From positions 1,911,644-1,975,643 of the forward strand of contig NC_049989.1 of assembly GCF_000003815.2 (NCBI RefSeq): DNA of 64,000 bases. The letters run 5' to 3'. Positions 25,470-37,451 of the stretch are shown piece by piece. The notes below the pieces were generated by a model, which did not search any database, was not told the origin of the DNA, and saw only the letters and a program-made list of their open reading frames with translations. The stretch is from Branchiostoma floridae (Eukaryota > Chordata > Leptocardii > Amphioxiformes > Branchiostomatidae). Within the stretch, counting starts at the first letter, position 1; every line of letters starts with the position of its first letter. The translations under genes were made by a program, and so were the position numbers.

Positions 25470-26556
25470 GTTACTCAGGACCAAGCTAATTGTTTAGCGT
25501 AAGTATGATATTCAACGCATTGTAAAAAAACTTGCTATATAACTCTCACAACTGCGGGATATCAAAAACCTACCAAGTTTTTAGCTGTCTTTGATCACAA
25601 CAAATTGCTCACCTCGAATTTTCGGTCACACATCCGTCGACCTTCGTCGGGAGTGGTGATTCGATTACTCTGAGCACGTGATCTAGCGACACGTGACTCG
25701 AGTAAGGAATCGTAGATGCCTGGCAAGCGGCATCGGCCCCCGTCTCTGTTAAATGTCGGCTGGTGTGCTCTTGTGTAGATGGCTTCCTTTACCCCCCCCC
25801 CCCCCACGAAGTAATCAGGTTCAGTGTCTAATATTTGTGCTTTGTCCGGAGTGGTGAAATGTCCCGGTGATTCAATATGAATGTGCTGCGACACCTCCGA
25901 CGAGACCGAGCTCGGTTTCCTCTGTCTTTAACAGCTAAAAAGCTTCAATATGGAATACACCAACACAGATGAGCTTAAAATTATGCTAACCTACCATTCC
26001 GAACGAAACGTAACAACCGCCCCAATTGCAGCACTCAGTTTCACAGCATGGGACGATTAGATACTCTCTGGCGTCGAAAAGCACTTTACACACTTTGATT
26101 TTTAATTGTCGACGCCAACTTTTCTAGAAGACTGATGATGATATGATATGAGACGGACGTCAGGAAATAAACACGTCAGATGGGGAAATATTACCCTTCC
26201 TGTGGAAAGACTCTTCCGGACAATTATTCAGCCTAGTTTTGCCGAATTCTACTCTCCGTATCCCCGTAGGAAGGCCTGGTGGAGGCAAATGTTTTATATA
26301 TAGCTCTCCATTACATAATGGAAACGCACAAGAAACAGAACTATGTCTCCAACCCTACGCCCCTCTAAACGTAAACAACATCTACGTCATCAATTGAGGT
26401 CGACCTTCCTCATCGCAAAGTTTTATCAGTTTTCAAAATCTTTCATGTAACGTTACAGTTAATCCGGGTAGACTTTTACGTGGGTGTTTGAAATGGCAGT
26501 AGATGGAAATTAGCAGCGTTAAGACAGCCGGTGACAGTTTTACCGAACAGATTACC
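25470..26556. other. intergenic, no gene recognised
   Basis: The stretch contains a 13-C run near 25794 and CpG-rich sequence at 25620-25740 with two CACGTG-type sites (GCACGTGA near 25674 and ACACGTGA near 25690). No exon is supported. Confidence 0.35.
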
Positions 26557-26566
26557 GTACCAAATA

Positions 26567-27263
26567 GGGGTGGGTACCGGTACAGAAGATTTAGGTCCAG
26601 GTCCGGCTCAGGTCCGGAGGATCAGGTCCAGGTCCGGACCTGAACTTGGACCTGATTCAGTATGTGAAAACTTGTGAATGGACAATAGTCAATACTCAAA
26701 ACAATGGTTACTCAAATCAATGGTCCATTTCGCTACAAAGAAATCTGCTTTGTGTAGTATTCGACTCCCACATTGGTCCAACATCCGGTCCATCGGATTT
26801 TTGCCTTGCCGCGCCAACTCTTTCCTTGCCGAGTTTCATAGCTTAGTTAGACAATGGTACATTCCAGGCGAGTATTAAAACTCTCTTCTAGACGCATGTT
26901 ACTGTATGTGGTCCAGCGTAATAAATCGACGCTTTAACTCACCATGTTTATATAAAGATATATCACAAATTGCATCAGAAGGAACTTATTTTGTAATGAA
27001 AAATAATGCATATTCATTGTGGGTCAAAAAGTTTTACAAAACCTGTTTAATGTGCCAATAATTCATCTGACATAAATTATGATAATGAGGTAAATTTCCA
27101 ATATCTCCTAGTACACTCGGGGATTTTTGCTGCATTTCCTACTGAAGTTGCTAGGTGTCGCTCTCAGTAGTTCAGTCATAAAATACGCGGCAAGGCACAG
27201 CTTTTCTTAAAAGATTTCTTGTTTCAGGTCTTTTCAGGTTTTTCTGGACCGGTCCACCCAAGC
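26567..27263. mobile_element. hAT-like non-autonomous DNA transposon
   Basis: Exact 8-bp direct repeats ACCAAATA (26559-26566 and 27264-27271) flank the element. The inner ends are imperfect inverted repeats around ACCGGT (GGGGTGGGTACCGGTACAGA and, inverted, GGGTGGACCGGTCCAGA). The left end is rich in AGGTCC repeats. No transposase frame is present. The 8-bp target duplication points to the hAT superfamily. A shorter relative sits at 48854-49215. Confidence 0.65.
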
Positions 27264-27271
27264 ACCAAATA

Positions 27272-28092
27272 TGTAAGATATTTGTTTGCTGGAACATACT
27301 ACTGTCACCATGCATAGTTACTGATAAAGTAGCAGACACCTTGTGCTGTTCGATTACACGATGTGGAAAGAGGCAGGACAGAGCTGTAGGGACTGGTCAC
27401 TACATATATGGTTGTGCTTGGGTAAGAATAAACGGAATAGTAGTTTGTTAAGCTAGACCATGTAAAGGAAAACATGTGTATTTTTTGCTTGCAAAAGTTA
27501 CCTTTCTTGGCTTTCACATATATGTGCTTTCATTGCATGCACATACCACATAACTGACTCCTCTATTAGGACTGGGGGAATACAACGTACGCCTGATGGT
27601 TTTTAAAGAGTCCAGGCCGTTCTTCTGAAAAACGTTTTAGTCTATCTTACTTATCCGGCGAAAAGAAAGTGTGTGCACGTACGTGCCTTGAATGTACAAA
27701 GGCAAACTCGTTATGAGCTGCAAGTTCCCTCTGCTATCTGTACCGTGTGATTTTGAAGGATGAGGTTCTCCTACAGTTGGCGCCTTTGTGTGATAGCTAC
27801 GTGAGCCACGCTGGGAAACATAATTAGTCTGCTATCGGTTGTCCATCCCCCGCGTGCTTCTGTGTAATTGCTGATTACGTGCACGTCAGTGGTAAAAAAA
27901 GACATCCACCGCGACGCAACGTGATCCTCCGTCCCTCCCCTCACCAAATTGTAGCCTAATTGGGCCCCTGTAGTGTTTCAAGTGTACAATGCTCTTCTAT
28001 GTTATACAATTTGTTGTCATCATCAAAGACTAACACCGTCGGCGTCTGCACTAGTCTCGAATGGTCTTCATAAACTTGCGTGCGTCAGTGTT
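27272..28092. other. intergenic, no gene recognised
   Basis: I see no exon, repeat family member or tandem array that I can support here. Confidence 0.35.
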
Positions 28093-28883
28093 AAGGCAAC
28101 AGCAAGTTAATTTTATGGATGATATCCCCGCGATCATTAACTTTCGCCTGATTTAAGAATTTTTTTCTTCTTCAGAGATGGTCAACATGATGAGAGAGTG
28201 CCAAAATGGGGAAATATAGCCTCAATCAAAATAATTGTACTTGTAGAAGTGACACTTGCATGGCAGCCATGACTGTTGTTGTAAAAGTGAAACTAAGACT
28301 TAGTTGGATAGTTGTAAAAGTGGCACAACCATATAAGTCATGATTGGAGTTGCCAACTTGGTGATACCAGTGCACCACACTAGTGTTACTTTTACTACAG
28401 TACTTCACTTCTCTAATACAGGAATGAATACCTTGTTAGCTGTGATGCCACGTTTTGTCACTTCAACTCTTGTTACAACGTTCATTGTTTCTAATTTGAA
28501 AATTTAGCCATCTTGTTTTTTTTACCCATCTTGTTTTGTTTTTGTTTGTGTATTTTTATTTATCCAGGGGTACATATCGCCTGGCCGGCGTTTTTCAAAG
28601 AACCCTGGGGGAAACCCCGTACATACATAACAATAATGATAACAATATAAAATCAAATAAATGGTGACACAGCAAGAATCGGCAAATGATAACGCAATTC
28701 AACTAAGACAAAATAAGGCAAATCAATTGTACAACGGTAATCCTAATATAACTAAGTAAGTAATGGGAATGGGAATTTGCATACTAATGTGAACAGAAAA
28801 AAACATGACAGTTTTTCGCGCTATCTCATTATTTTTGCCCTCTGCAGTGGATATCATCCATAAAATTTACTTGCTGTGGCCTA
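28093..28883. mobile_element. TIR element family B, copy 1
   Basis: The terminal inverted repeats of 35 bp (28093-28127 and 28849-28883; core CAGCAAGT[TA]AATTTTATGG) are nearly identical. The interior is non-coding and includes a LINE-like 3' tail in minus orientation (about 28555-28700). A second copy is at 35173-35691. The ends share AGGC...ATGGATGACATCC with family A. Confidence 0.75.
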
Positions 28884-29280
28884 AGATAAGCTCTCACACC
28901 ACGCTTCCTCATTAGCCATGAAGGTTGGATTACAAGCAACGTTGTGGGAAATACCATCTCCAAACTTGATCAGGCAGTCGTAGAGCAAAGGGGAGACTCA
29001 ATTTCAACATTGGTTTGCGTGATATGCCCTTGAAAGGCTCCCGAGACCGCACTGATTGGCTGATACCAACCTCAATATGCTTTATCGAATATACTGCACG
29101 GTGCTTAAGTTTCATGTGGTGGGCTGGAAGTAGTTTAGAATGGGTCAAGGGTCTGTTATGTTTCGGGTGGTGTAAGGTGTTACCTTATGATCATAATTAA
29201 TATCTGCATATTATTGTAACCTTCGTGTAACTTCAACATATCAAGCATTATCTGTTTCCAGGGCCTGACTAGATTCTGTC

Positions 29281-29391
29281 GTGTAAAGTGCCTTTCCCAA
29301 GGGCACAAGATCGGTGACACGGCAGGTTTCGAACTCGGGACCTCTTGGGCCTGAGACCAACGCGCTGCTGATTATGCCACGCGATCTCAAG
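29281..29391 (-). mobile_element. tRNA-derived SINE, minus strand
   Basis: On the minus strand, GCGTGGCATAATCAGCAGCG (box A-like) is followed by GGTCCCGAGTTCGAAACC (box B, 29325-29342) and then the body tail CTTGTGCCCTTGGGAAAGGC. The same tail occurs at 34870, 38130 and 61105. Confidence 0.75.
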
Positions 29392-29829
29392 CTCGCTTAA
29401 AGGTCCCTCGTCCTCAAAAAAGGCTAAAGGCTAAATGGGACTACAGTTACGTTTATTTGTTAGCTTGAAGAGACGTGAAAATCTTAACATGTCAAAATAT
29501 GGATAACAACGCGTCAATCAGGAAACGTACTCAAATTCATAGATATGATGCACGATTATAACGGCGATTATTGAAAATATGAGACGTGCACCGTCCACGC
29601 TACCTGAATTATATTACCCTTTTGGATCATCCCTTACTACTCTCATAGTTCTCTCTCGAGTGTGATTTAATACGTGCGGCGTTGTACACTGTTTTCGACT
29701 ACCCGTGTAAAAGTGTGGAGTAAAGGGACTGTAGGGAATGTTCTAAGTGCTAGGCGGTACACGGGCGGTATTACGGCACAGCGAAGATTGGCGGCTACTC
29801 TCCTCGAGAAGCCCCTCTCGTCTTGCACA

Positions 29830-30116
29830 CCCGCCGCCCATTGGTCATAAGACTGGTTGGCAAAGTTGGAGTATGATCCTCGCATTACCTCGTCATGAGC
29901 CAGACAGAAGAGGTCATTTAGAGGTGGGAGTGCGGCTGATCTAATCGTCGGAATCACCTGCACCAACCGGACGCCACAACTCAGCCTTGTTCGGGATCTT
30001 GTCGGATTTTTCCTCCTGTATTCCCGCAGGGTGCTGGGAGTGGTGACGTTAGTGCACCCGGGCACCTTGACGTATGCGCTAACTCAGACTACGGTATACG
30101 GTACATACACGGGAAG
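29830..30116 (+). promoter_or_regulatory. upstream region of the intronless ORF at 30117
   Basis: The sequence is GC-richer than the surroundings, with an inverted CCAAT box (CCATTGG near 29839) and no clear TATA box. It is offered as the probable promoter only because it directly precedes the ORF. Confidence 0.3.
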
Positions 30117-30590
30117 ATGATGAAGAGATCGAAGAGTGACAGCGGGGCGAGGCTGGAACCCGGGTCCGACCGGCCCAGCAACTCCCCTCCGCCGAGTCCG
30201 TCCCGAACTCTGCTCCCGGAGATGCTGCTACAACGGGAGTCGGACTGCCTGTCGGACTCCTCTCCCGCGGAAAAGGGAGGCAAGCTACGCAGCGGGAATT
30301 CCCGAAGCGTTAGCGTGACGAGCCACACCAGCCAGCGGCTGAGCCCTGTCTCACCGTTCGCTCGCGACTGCCAGGCCCGGAGCTGCCCGAACTCCCCTCT
30401 ACTCAGAGTCAGGTCCGTGGACGAAACCCTGGTCCCTCCCACCGATATCAAGGGCATGGTGTCCTTCGAACGGGAGCTGTCGGACCAAATGGCGCGGACG
30501 AGACTAGAAGAGCCGCAGGAATATGACCCCGACAAGGCAGGACAAGGGAACAAGTCACCTGTTCGCATTGTTCTGCCCAAAGTTCAATGA
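30117..30590 (+). CDS. orphan intronless ORF, Ser/Pro/Arg-rich protein of 157 residues
   Basis: I do not recognise this protein. A single frame starts MMKRSKSDSG with A at -3 and ends VRIVLPKVQ. It is disordered in style: Ser/Pro clusters (NSPPPSPSR, RLSPVSPF, SCPNSPLLRVRS) and repeated R-x-x-S or R-S-x-S contexts (RSKSDS, RVRSVDET) typical of phosphorylation or 14-3-3 sites. The C-terminal third is acidic and helical (SFERELSDQMARTRLEEPQEY). There are no membrane segments and no signal peptide. The local GC content is far above the flanks. The antisense strand is also open for 163 codons, a side effect of GC-rich codon use, so coding status and strand rest on composition and start context. 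It could be a whole gene or one coding exon. Confidence 0.5.
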   Translation: MMKRSKSDSGARLEPGSDRPSNSPPPSPSRTLLPEMLLQRESDCLSDSSPAEKGGKLRSGNSRSVSVTSHTSQRLSPVSPFARDCQARSCPNSPLLRVRSVDETLVPPTDIKGMVSFERELSDQMARTRLEEPQEYDPDKAGQGNKSPVRIVLPKVQ

Positions 30591-32422
30591 CTGCTGGGAC
30601 CTGTTCTTGCCATTTCCCCGTAAGATGATTATTGCTTTTATTATTATTATTACCATTATCATCTCTGAAGGGCGCGTGTGACATAATGGGATGTATAATT
30701 CACAAATAACTACGGCTGTTGTGTGATGTGTGTCACCACCGTACCATTACCGGTCACCTTGGAGACGGCAGAGGAATCGCCATGGTGTTTATCTATTGTG
30801 TTGTTCGAGCGACGGACACGTACGGCGTTTTGAATTCCAACCTTGCCAGCTGTATGGAGTTCGTGTATACATGTATGTACGGCAAAACAATTATAACGCG
30901 CCCCAAAAGACAAATTCTAAAGTGAATGTGGCGTATGGCAGTGTTCGTGCGTGTTTTTCCCCCCAAACTCCACAACACTGGTCACGGACTATCATGTTGT
31001 ATGAATAATAGATATACCCGGGATGACTGAAATGTTATGGGGTCATTCAGGACAATGGCAAAACCCTGTCCCTTCGGTCGCAATGTATAAAAACATGGAT
31101 GTGATATATATATTTTTTCTGTATTGAGGAATGCGAAGGCTTGCCGATCCTGGATCCTGTCTAAATTCAAATGTACAGTGCATCAATTGCAACGGCGTCC
31201 GTGCATTTGTAATTCACTGCTACTGTCAATAGGTGAAATAAGGCTTGGTAAGATATGATATAATGATATATGATGTATATGTTAACAGTGAAGGTGTTCA
31301 GGGGGTCACATAGGGTTAATAATTTTAACGTTGTCACCAATATCGACTTTCGCAGTGAGTTGTGGTGGGAATTAAAATGCATGGAATGTTGAGTTCATAT
31401 TATTTCATGTATGAAGGATACATAAGAAGACGTGCAGAGCATAATGCATGTATGTCCGATCCTAGAGATTCAAGTCTATGTACAGTGCACCCACCACCAA
31501 AGATGAAGGGCACAACCCTGTTTCCGCTCCAAGTTCCTAAGGCCTAGGAAAAAATGTTGTGTTTCCTGTCTCCCTACCTACCCTAGAAAATCCTGCCGAC
31601 GCTAGACTTTTTTGGGTGGACAGTGGAGTCACATAGCTTCCAATTAGAATTTTTATTCAGCCAGCTTGCTATGCAAGAAAAATACTGCTTGTCCTATCTA
31701 ATGAAGGGTAAATACCTGGTTAAATAAATAAATGAAATGAAATGAAATGTATCGATTTGTAACCATTATGCACCGAAGTGAAGTTTGACATTGAAAATAT
31801 AAGTGTCCTCATGCATTCTAGTTTTACTTTGTTAAATGTGTTATATCCCTAGAATTTTGACTAAAAAAGATTAGAAGAAAGAGATAATCCCTACCTATCG
31901 ACCCTATTTTTTTTCAGACTGAAACAGGAAACACGACGTTTTTTCCCTTGGCCTACATGTTATCTAACCGCAGACCAGACAACCTTTATATACCTGTATA
32001 TTATGCAAGGCGTGCTTCTCCTAATGGTATCGCTATACACCAGCAGGCGCCAAGACAATTCTGAAAACGTTCTCTTGTCTGAGTTTGGTCCCATTATCTG
32101 TCTTTTCTTGTTATCTCTCGATCTTGCTACCTGGTAGCACAAATACAAATGAAGCTAAGGCTAGGAATAGATACATATCTAGATCTAGAATCACCAAGGT
32201 GCGGACCAGACAATAATAGTTTATTGCAAATTCTTGCCCGATGGCTAATGGTAGGTACAATGTCACATGAAAGGGAACCAAAAGAAATAGTGTATAACAG
32301 TATAGAATATGTCTACTCTTGTCTAAAAGCTAACTCTGACCTGTAACTTGTTGGGTTCGACTTCTTTTCCTGAGACAATCAATTGAACCCACCAAGGATC
32401 CCCATTCCAACAGACCGTGATT
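30591..32422. other. non-coding downstream sequence with a LINE-like tail
   Basis: The first part is probably the 3' UTR of the 30117 ORF. At 31660-31750, AAGGGTAAATACCTGGTTAAA leads into AAAT/GAAAT repeats, a common LINE 3'-end style. No other exon is supported. Confidence 0.35.
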
Positions 32423-32783
32423 ATAGGATATAGGAGAATTCTTGTACACAACCAAAATTAAACTTACTTGCTTACGTTTCGGTGTCTGCTTCTCGACGCT
32501 ATATGTAGCCGATGTAGGTGGCGCTTTTGCGACGAGAAGATTATCCCAAACGTGTCCAAGTTTGTATCCCCCCTCGTCCCGATTCATCACTGGGGCTGAA
32601 TTTCTTATCCATACTGCCTCTTTAATCCACCTGAGTCGTCTGTTGTCTTCCCTGTCTATGACTCTGGACCCCTCCCAATCAGAACTCTAGTCAGAAGCTC
32701 TGAGGAAGGTGTCTGATAGACACCGAAACGTAAGGAAGTCAGTTTAATTTTGGTTGTGTAGAAGAATTCTCCTATATCCTATA
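32423..32783. mobile_element. short element with 65-bp inverted ends
   Basis: The arms 32423-32487 and 32719-32783 match at 62 of 65 positions (core CCAAAATTAAACT, ending GTTTCGGTGTCT). Just inside the right arm is GGTGTC-TGATA-GACACC followed by GAAACG, a hairpin resembling hammerhead stem II with its GAAA. No protein frame is present. It may be a Penelope-like or related retroelement terminus. Confidence 0.7.
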
Positions 32784-33842
32784 TTCTACCAACCTGATGA
32801 AATTATTTTCGGGAGACCGTGATTATGCGGCGACCTTGTGTGACCTGAATTAGACTTGTGTAGCCATGGACTTCAGAAATGGAATATCTTGCAGCAAATG
32901 GTAAAAGCATGACGGAAAATACAACAAATTACGCAGAAATTACGCGCGTAATAAAAATTAGAATTAATATGTCATCTCAAAGAAATCGGCTCTCCTCGTT
33001 TTAGTACCATAGACCACAAAATGACCTCAATTTATGCAGATTACCTTACTTACTCACCTACTTATCCTTCTCATCCCTGGTGAGACATAAGGCCATGACT
33101 TATGCAGATTACCTTGGCCCTTCTAAACTTGTAAGCTTCACACTTTCATGCAGAGACGTAGTAAAGGCCTGATACATATCATACTCTAACCGTTATGCGT
33201 GTTAGAAGTAACATTTTATATCTAACAACCATAAATACTATTTAAATATGGAGTACAGCATAAATACTGATCATTCACATGCACAATATTGAACATTTTC
33301 ATATTGACATGTGCTTAACGCAGAAATAAGCGCATTGGTAGGGATGAGCACTATCAAAGGCTCGACTTCATAACAATATTCAATCATTAAATGTGATAAT
33401 GAAGATAACTTAGTAATACTTACTTACTGATAAGCTTATATCTAATCCGGATATCCGTCTTCAGGAAAACGTTTTTAGCAGCTAATAGTTTGACCCTGGG
33501 ATTTTATTTTGTGACAAATTTAAGCGCAAAATTCGGAAAATTGTCGTTTTCCAAAAAGGAACGTGGTCTTGGTCCCGTGGTATTGATGGTTACTGAGCGT
33601 TGAAATCTGAATGTCTGTCTACATGCCAGTGTATGTATACTAAGTATGTTGATGAAATTACATGGCTTTAGTGTTTGCTACATAACGTTATATGTATACA
33701 TCAAACTTGGTTGTTTGGATTGGGTTGTATTGTAAACTCAGTAAATGGCCTCATGGCGGAACGTACCTGGTTTGTATACTGAAGAGCTCTCCTCAAACAC
33801 GGGTGCTCCATTTAATATCCTATCCAAATGACATTCCTAGCG
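32784..33842. other. intergenic, no gene recognised
   Basis: AT-rich sequence without a supported exon, tandem array or repeat family member. Confidence 0.3.
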
Positions 33843-34112
33843 TACGCCAGGTACTCGTTTACACCTGAGTAGAGTGAGGAAATGGTTTTCAAGTACCTTT
33901 CCAACTTATCGAAAAGAGTAAGGGTCCTTCCCGGTGTGCGTGGATCAAATCTACAGTCTGGTCTCCGAGTTGACACCTTGCAAAGGTGATAGTCACCTGT
34001 TATGTCAGTCCTTCCAATGTGGTAAAACTGAATAAATAATAGATGAAGTGTCAGGGATTCAAACTCATGGTTCTGAGACAACAGCCCTACTCACTAGGCC
34101 ATCGTGCCACCT
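33843..34112 (-). mobile_element. tRNA-derived SINE, minus strand, diverged
   Basis: On the minus strand GGTGGCACGATGGCCTAGTG is followed by ATGAGTTTGAATCC (box B-like) and, after an insertion, the SINE body end (CTACTCAGGTGTAAACGAG). The ends match other copies and the middle differs. Confidence 0.55.
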
Positions 34113-34852
34113 ATGAGTGCTATACATGATTCAGTTTGGTCCTCCAAAAAGGAACTGATATTTTGCCCGAGCACGCACGGGTTCGGAATGCCAACTGAAA
34201 TCCGATCAATTCATTTCCTTCATGTGCTCTCATTGTCGTGACCTATAGGGTCAAACGTAACTAACGACAGACAGGCAATCGTTAAGTCTTTTCCAGACTC
34301 CACATGTCGCTGGAGAAATAGGAGAAATTGGCTAAATAGACCGATAACATGCCGGAGGAGTTAGTCAGCCAGTTTGCAAATGAAGTAACTCCTCTGGCAT
34401 ATCAGTCTGTCAATTTGCCAACTTCTACTATATTATTCGAGCGACCTATGGAGTTTGCTCGAGACTTGCTATGGTTCTTATACTGTACATCTGTCTCCTA
34501 GTGAAAAATAAGATAGAGGGATGGCATCTCATCATTCACTTGTAAGAGAATTATGAAATATCTCCAAATCATAGAGAAAAAATTAAAAGTTCTCGCACCA
34601 ACTTTGACGTCTTATAACTAGCTCCCAAACAGCTTTTGCTAGGACAACTAAACTTGTTTACTTTTCCTTTAATATTTTATGGCAACATTTTATATCACAA
34701 TAAATGGAGTAAGTTTATAATTTTTTTTCGTATTTTTTCCGGTTTCTGTAAGGAATATTTTACAAATTTCTCTAATTTTGGTTTCAATAATGTGATTTCA
34801 AGATTTCCTTGTTTCGCGACACTTAATATATTCTCACGTGAGATATACAATT

Positions 34853-34987
34853 TAAGTACTCATTTTCACCTGAGTAAAGTGTAAAGTGCCTTTCCCAAGG
34901 GCACAAGATCGGTGACACGCAGCCGGATTCGAACTCGAAACCTCTCGACCCCGAGGTAAACACGCTGCCGCTGTGCCACGCGATCTC
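34853..34987 (-). mobile_element. tRNA-derived SINE, minus strand
   Basis: On the minus strand GCGTGGCACAGCGGCAGCGT leads to GAGGTTTCGAGTTCGAATCC (box B), then CTTGTGCCCTTGGGAAAGGC and the body end with CACTTTACTCAGGTGAAAAT. This is one of the better-preserved copies. Confidence 0.75.
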
Positions 34988-35172
34988 ACAATGATGATGA
35001 TTGATGAGGGTGTGTTGTGGCAATTCTATCCTTGAGGGACGCTGAATACCTGCTCGTCCGTATTGCGTAACGCTTGTGTGCTAAACATTACTATTTCTTC
35101 ACGTCTGAACGGGTTTGTGTTATTACATGGCATGGTCCCTGGGAATCTACCCACGGTTTCTCATACAGTGCT

Positions 35173-35691
35173 TAGGCCACAGCAAGTCAATTTTATGGAT
35201 GGCATCCACTGCAGACTGCAAAAATAATGAGATAGTGCAAAAAACAAAACAAGATGGGTAAAAAAAAACAAGCCGGCAAATTTTCAAAGTAGACACAATA
35301 AGCCTTGTAACAAGAGTTGAAGTGACAAAATATGGCACCACAGCTAGCAAGTCACGTATTCTTGTATTCCCAAGAAGTGCACTAGTGTAGTAAACGTGAC
35401 CCTAGTGTTGTAGCATCACTTATCAATTTGGCAGCTACACTCATGGCTTCCATATTGGTGCCACCCTTACAGCAATCCAGCAAGTTTCACTTCTGCAGCT
35501 ACAGTCAAGGCTACCAATCTAGTATCACTTCTACATACAATCATTAGCTAACAACACAACCTATTTACCCATTTTTGTCTATATGAAGACCATCCATGAA
35601 GAAGAAAAAAAATTCATTGTTTTTTTCTGAAATCAGGCCTAAATTAATAAGCGCCCGGATGTCATCCATAAAATTTACTTGCTGTGTCCTT
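35173..35691. mobile_element. TIR element family B, copy 2
   Basis: The 35-bp inverted ends (35173-35207 and 35657-35691) match those of 28093-28883. The interior is shorter and lacks the LINE-like insertion of copy 1. No protein frame. Confidence 0.75.
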
Positions 35692-36489
35692 ATGAAAGAA
35701 ACCAAGAAGCGTCCAAAATATATCCCTGCTTCCAAACCATTACCCGTAGTAGTACCTACAGGGTAAGAACAAGTCCATTGATGAAATCAAAGAACCCACA
35801 TATTATTGAGGTAAAGTGGGTAAATCCAGCTTCCGCTACCTACAATGAAGAAGTCAAACCCAAGAGAAGTAGCTCTCGATCTTCCTATTTCACTTTAATG
35901 TGAATTTATTGAGATTGCACACAATACAATACATGGCAACCCCAGGCGGCTTAGCTGGGTGCCAATACATACATGCATTTACATTTCTCATAGAAAACAC
36001 ATAATTAGCTCAAATGGTTAGCGTATACTTCAAATGAAACAAAGATGAAGCCTCAAGACAAAACTTATTGAATAGAGCATAAGTTAAATTTGACATTTAA
36101 GTTTCGAACTTGGATGTCAGAGGGCTAGTCTACATACAGGTATGTATTGAGTAACAGATTGGAAGCTACAGTATAGATGGGTCTGAGTGGTTTAACTGGA
36201 GAACCGTTTTGTTGAGGAAATGTAGGTTTCACGGGCAGTAAATACATGTTTGTTTGTTATCAGTATCTTAGTACAGGTATCATCTGTTTATGTATCACTG
36301 TAGTTTGAATTAAAGAAGACTTTTATTGTACATGTATACCCATTCACATCAACTGGTTAAGTACAGGCAACAGCAAAACAACACTAATGTAGTACATATT
36401 GTATCAATCTAACCCTGATGATGATTGTGTATAAAGAACTTCACTATATGAGCATTTATCAACCTGGTGAAATTATTTACGAACGCTAT
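35692..36489. other. intergenic with a LINE-like 3' fragment
   Basis: Bases 35885-36000 (TTTATTGAGATTGCACACAA, then a CATACAT run) look like a LINE 3' end on the minus strand. No exon supported. Confidence 0.3.
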
Positions 36490-37098
36490 TTTACATTGTA
36501 ATATGTGTATACTATAATGTATATAGTATAATATAATATAATATGATATAATACAATACATGTATACATCGTAAAGCTACTACAAGCATCATCATCCCTT
36601 TTCTGCCACAAGAGCAATGGTCATTACCCTTATTCCATAGCAATAAAAACAACACTAATTTACATTCACTGTAATATGTGTATACTATAATGTATATAGT
36701 ATCATCATGATAATACATTGTAAAGAATTATTATCCTTTTTCTACCACAAGAACAATGATCATTAATTTTCCTTATTCCGCACGACCGATTAGCTGTCGG
36801 GTAGTACTATATCTTTTCAACTAAACGAGTTCTCTGTTCTATTATCGCGGCATAGCCACAGACATGCTGTGAACATAACTAATTTACATTGTAATCTGTG
36901 TATACCATAATGTATATAATATGATACATGTATACATTGCAAAGGATTTATATTATCCCTTTCTACCACAAGAACAATGATCATCAATTATCCTTATTGC
37001 GCACGACTGATTAGCCGTCGGGCACATCTTTTCAACTAAACGTCTCTGTTTTATTATCGCGGCGTATAGCCACAGACATGCGGTGAACATAGCTAACG
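36490..37098. repeat. three-copy tandem duplication, units about 170-225 bp
   Basis: Units begin near 36490, 36661 and 36884 with TGTAATATGTGTATACTATA or a close variant. Units 2 and 3 share the whole block to AGCCACAGACATG and GTGAACATA; unit 1 lacks its second half. Both long units carry ATCGCGGC and TTTTCAACTAAACG. Confidence 0.8.
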
Positions 37099-37349
37099 TA
37101 GAACAGTACAACCTTGCAGTCACCTTCCTGACTCTCCGCAAATCCCCCCAGACCGGCTGCACCCAGCCGATAAGAACCCACAGTGCCATTCAAGTATGAT
37201 TGATGAGTTGCGGAGCACGCAAATGTTTTGTCCCAATTTCTAACACACCCGCAACACATATTTTATTCGCTAGCGGTCTTCATGATCTCTAGCTTTTCCG
37301 TTCCACGCGGCAGAAAAATTATCTTCATACCGCGGATTTTCTTGCCCCC

Positions 37350-37451
37350 GAAGCAATTCTTAAACGTTTCAGTTCGGAGCTTAAAAGGTGCGTATGATGT
37401 AGAAGCAATTTCTAAACATTTCAGCTCCGAGCTTAAAAGGTATGTATGATA
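37350..37451. repeat. 52-bp tandem duplication
   Basis: The unit GAAGCAATTCTTAAACGTTT at 37350 recurs at 37402 with few changes, ending GAGCTTAAAAGG and GTATGAT in both copies. Confidence 0.85.

Noticed and set aside
24933-25502. 189-codon frame with repeated Cys/Val/Gly pattern
   Set aside because: It is the translation of a minisatellite, and several other frames are open over the same repeat.
30089-30580. 163-codon antisense frame opposite the 30117 ORF
   Set aside because: GC-rich codon use keeps the antisense open; the plus frame has the better start context and motif content. Kept as a caveat rather than a gene.
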